Positions 61,885-64,000 of a stretch of 64,000 nucleotides of DNA are shown piece after piece (position 1 is the stretch's first letter; every line of letters starts with the position of its first letter). The notes beneath the pieces are model-generated. The model saw only the letters and a program-made list of their open reading frames with translations, was not told the DNA's origin and did not search any database. Source of the DNA: Burkholderiales bacterium (GTDB lineage: Bacteria; Pseudomonadota; Gammaproteobacteria; Burkholderiales; WYBJ01); NCBI GenBank assembly GCA_020848435.1, contig JADLAC010000049.1:16544-80543 (forward strand). Direction: 5' to 3'. Made by a program: the position numbers and the translations under genes.

Positions 61885-63651
61885 TCATTGCCGCAGTCTG
61901 CGGACCTGCTCCTGGTAGGCGCGCAGGAAAGCCGCGCCGAAGACCCTGTCGAAGTTGTCGTCCGCGTCCTTCAGAGTTTGCTCGTAATAGCCGACGAAGC
62001 AGTCCCACAACAACGCCTTCTTGTTGGCGAGCAGCGACTTGGTGCCTTCCTTCTCCAAGCGCTTTTCGATCAGCGCAGGCTCGAAGCGCTTGACCGCGCC
62101 CATGAGCGCGGCGCGCATCCCGGCCACCAGCGCCAGCTCGTGCGCCTGCAAATCGGCGCACGCATCCGCGACCGCCTTCGGTGGCGGCAGGAACGCCTCG
62201 GTTCGGGTCGCGGGGTCGAACACGAACCGAAGGGCCTCGTCGACGGTCTCGATCAGCTTGAGCGCGTTGTTCTCGCGCGTGGCCACCATGGTGCGATCGG
62301 CCGCGCGCAACTCCTCCTTGACTTTCGCGCGGGCGAGCAGCATGCCCATCAGACCTTCCACCGCCGCCCGCACCGTGGCGCCGCATTCGTGCAGGAAGGC
62401 ATCGGCCTCCTGGTCGCTGATGCGCACTCCGGACATGCCGGCACCACGCAAGAAGGCATCGACCGCGGCAAGCGCCTCGGCCGCGGCCGGCATCGCCGCC
62501 GCTGCAGGCCGCTCGATCGCACGAGGCGCGGGCACCGGCGCCAACGCGTCCAGAGACAAAGCTGACGGGCGGCCGGTGATAGCAACGCTCGGCGCGGACT
62601 CCAGCGGAAAATCGAACTCGGGCGGGGAAACCTCGGCCGTGGCCGCATCGCTCGAGGGCGCGTTCAGTATGCCGAGCGGATCGTCATGAACCGCGGCCGG
62701 TCCGGCCGATCCCAGCAACGCGGCCAAAGGGTCCTCGGCCGGCACGGCCAATGGCGGCGGCGCCGGCGCGCGCTCAGGCTTGAGCTGGGGCACTGGTCTC
62801 GCCGCTGCGGGAGGAAGGCCGGTTCCGGGGAAAGGCAGATGAACATCGTGGACGTGATCCAGCTCATCGCTGCCGCCGATGCCGCCGCCGAAGCCGCCGC
62901 GCGCCGGCATACGCCGATCGGCGCTAGCGAGTCCGAGGGGATCGGCTTGCGGCAGCGCGGAGCCATTCAACAGTGCATCGATCGGCGATTCCGTGCCTGC
63001 CCCATGAAGGAACTCGTCGGGCGATCCCGTCGTCGCGGAGGCCGTTGCGCTGTCGCGCCCGAGCAACTGAGCGAGCGGATCTTCCGCTGCCGGCGATGCG
63101 GCCGGTTGCGCGCTCTGAGCGTCGCCGCGACCACCGAGCAAATCGAGCAGCGAATCCGGCGCAGCGGGCTTTTCGCCCGCCGGTCCGAACAGGTCTTCCA
63201 GGCCCCCGGATGCACGCTTCGAAGCCGGCGGCGGGCTTGGCGCCGCCGGCGCGCCGCCGAACAAGGCATCGAGATCCACGGGACCGCGACCCGCCGCCAG
63301 CGGACCCGGCATGCCGGTCTCGCTCTTGGCCTCACCGGCAGTCACGACCGCGAACTCGTAATCGCCGATCACGAGCCGGTCGCCGAGACCGAGCGCGTGC
63401 TGCTGTCCCGCGGCCACCACCTGGCCGTTGACGAGCACCGGATTGATCTGCGAGCTCACGCGAACGACATAGTCCTCGCCCATGCGCACGATGGTGGCGT
63501 GCTTGCGCGACACCCGCCGGGTCGGATCCTCCAGCACGATGTCGCACTCGTTGCCGCGTCCGATCGTGCAATGCGCGGCACTCAGCGGCGTGACAACCGG
63601 CTGGGCGAATTCCTCGTCGGCATGACGGATCGCGGACAGTCCTAGCAGCAT
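61885..63651 (-). CDS. tagH: TagH-like FHA protein of type VI secretion
   Basis: A 588-residue protein. The N-terminal FHA domain (about 25-95) has HCTIGRGNECDIVLEDPTRRVSRKH and SQINPVLVNG. A long Pro/Ala-rich linker (about 110-400) contains repeated DPLAxLLG-like motifs. The C-terminal T6SS FHA-associated domain (about 405-588) has HECGATVRAAVEGLMGMLLARAKVKEELR and ALLWDCFVGYYEQTLKDADDNFDRVFGAAFLRAY. In other bacteria such FHA proteins are phosphorylated by a Ser/Thr kinase to trigger T6SS assembly. Other T6SS genes are not in the window and may lie beyond its right edge, or this is an orphan. Confidence 0.87.
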   Translation of the reverse strand: MLLGLSAIRHADEEFAQPVVTPLSAAHCTIGRGNECDIVLEDPTRRVSRKHATIVRMGEDYVVRVSSQINPVLVNGQVVAAGQQHALGLGDRLVIGDYEFAVVTAGEAKSETGMPGPLAAGRGPVDLDALFGGAPAAPSPPPASKRASGGLEDLFGPAGEKPAAPDSLLDLLGGRGDAQSAQPAASPAAEDPLAQLLGRDSATASATTGSPDEFLHGAGTESPIDALLNGSALPQADPLGLASADRRMPARGGFGGGIGGSDELDHVHDVHLPFPGTGLPPAAARPVPQLKPERAPAPPPLAVPAEDPLAALLGSAGPAAVHDDPLGILNAPSSDAATAEVSPPEFDFPLESAPSVAITGRPSALSLDALAPVPAPRAIERPAAAAMPAAAEALAAVDAFLRGAGMSGVRISDQEADAFLHECGATVRAAVEGLMGMLLARAKVKEELRAADRTMVATRENNALKLIETVDEALRFVFDPATRTEAFLPPPKAVADACADLQAHELALVAGMRAALMGAVKRFEPALIEKRLEKEGTKSLLANKKALLWDCFVGYYEQTLKDADDNFDRVFGAAFLRAYQEQVRRLRQ

Positions 63652-63816
63652 CGGGCAAGTCGCGGAAACGATGGGCGATCTTTCGACCCACTATAGCACC
63701 GCCGGCAGGGGCGGACCAGCACAGGGCGGCGCCATGGCAGCATGCGGCGATGGCAGCATTTCGCTGCTGCACCGGCCGGCAGGCTCGGTGCGCGCTATCT
63801 CGCGATGGTGCTAGTG
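63652..63816. promoter_or_regulatory. tagH upstream region with possible -10
   Basis: On the minus strand TATAGT (63695-63690) lies about 40 bases before the tagH ATG, with a poor -35. The decamer ATGGCAGCAT occurs twice in close succession around 63734-63758. No reading frame is credible here. Confidence 0.3.
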
Positions 63817-64000
63817 TCCTGAGTCCGAGGTTCGTCGCTATATGGCCAAGCCCGACAACGGCATCCTGAATGGCAAAAGTGTCGAAATCGGCGCCAGACG
63901 CGAAGCGAACCGCAGCCAGGTTGGACACCTGGCGAGGATTCGCGACAAAGGATGGCGTCGATTCTCGGCATCTTTTGTGCGGCGAATTTCGGACTCAGGA
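63817..64000. mobile_element. Candidate MITE or IS end with terminal inverted repeats
   Basis: TCCTGAGTCCGA at 63817-63828 is exactly inverted at 63989-64000 (TCGGACTCAGGA). The similarity extends to 22 bases with three mismatches (TTCG(T/C)CGC on the inside). The enclosed 184 bases hold no transposase, so this resembles a miniature inverted-repeat element. It touches the window edge, so target duplications cannot be checked and a longer element is not excluded. Confidence 0.6.

Overview
The window reads as chromosomal DNA of a high-GC betaproteobacterium. The evidence is the core order rpfE-like / recJ / prfB / lysS, a prfB with its programmed +1 frameshift, a separate synthetase-type relA, Lol lipoprotein export, class I polyhydroxyalkanoate synthase with PhaR, and close similarity of all housekeeping proteins to that class. 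No rRNA, tRNA, CRISPR array, integrase or intact transposase is visible. Genes are tightly packed, with many 1-14 base overlaps.

Left part (1-9.9 kb): a DUF1330 protein; a minus-strand comEC / membrane zinc-ribbon protein / relA run; an AlkA-type glycosylase; a fumarylacetoacetate-hydrolase (FAH) family enzyme; and lolC-lolD. After a small intergenic repeat come rpfE-like, recJ, prfB, lysS and acetoacetyl-CoA synthetase (10-17.6 kb). A copper efflux operon copA-copZ-csoR follows, with a CsoR-type operator embedded in its promoter. Next are bamD facing rluD-pgeF, a ZIP metal transporter, phaC and phaR, then rimO. Behind rimO are two tandem paralogous methyltransferases with signal peptides and a membrane-anchored TAXI binding protein. 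The middle (31-45 kb) holds a DinG/YoaA-type helicase, a Tat-exported PhoD phosphatase, a class III aminotransferase, an NlpC/P60 hydrolase, a ferric iron ABC transporter split over three transcription units (Fur box before the binding protein), MltB with a second FAH enzyme, and a DSD1-type pyridoxal-phosphate enzyme.

Right part (45-64 kb) is the accessory-looking section. It has a 1234-residue Ser/Thr kinase with very long charged coiled coils, one membrane segment and a Sel1-like tail; an adenylate-cyclase-plus-FHA protein; a small secreted Pro-rich protein; a two-partner secretion pair (transporter TpsB and a 2959-residue adhesin TpsA with about 22 copies of a ~75-80 residue repeat); and a TagH-like FHA protein of type VI secretion. 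The kinase and the two FHA proteins suggest phosphothreonine signalling linked to second-messenger synthesis and surface or secretion functions; that link is inference. The window ends in a short element bounded by 22-bp inverted repeats, which looks like a MITE or IS end.

Regulation visible in the sequence: promoter -10 boxes lie only 6-9 bases before the start codon of copA, fbpC, the NlpC gene and the ZIP gene, suggesting leaderless or near-leaderless transcripts. Fur-like sites precede the iron-binding protein and, more tentatively, tpsB.
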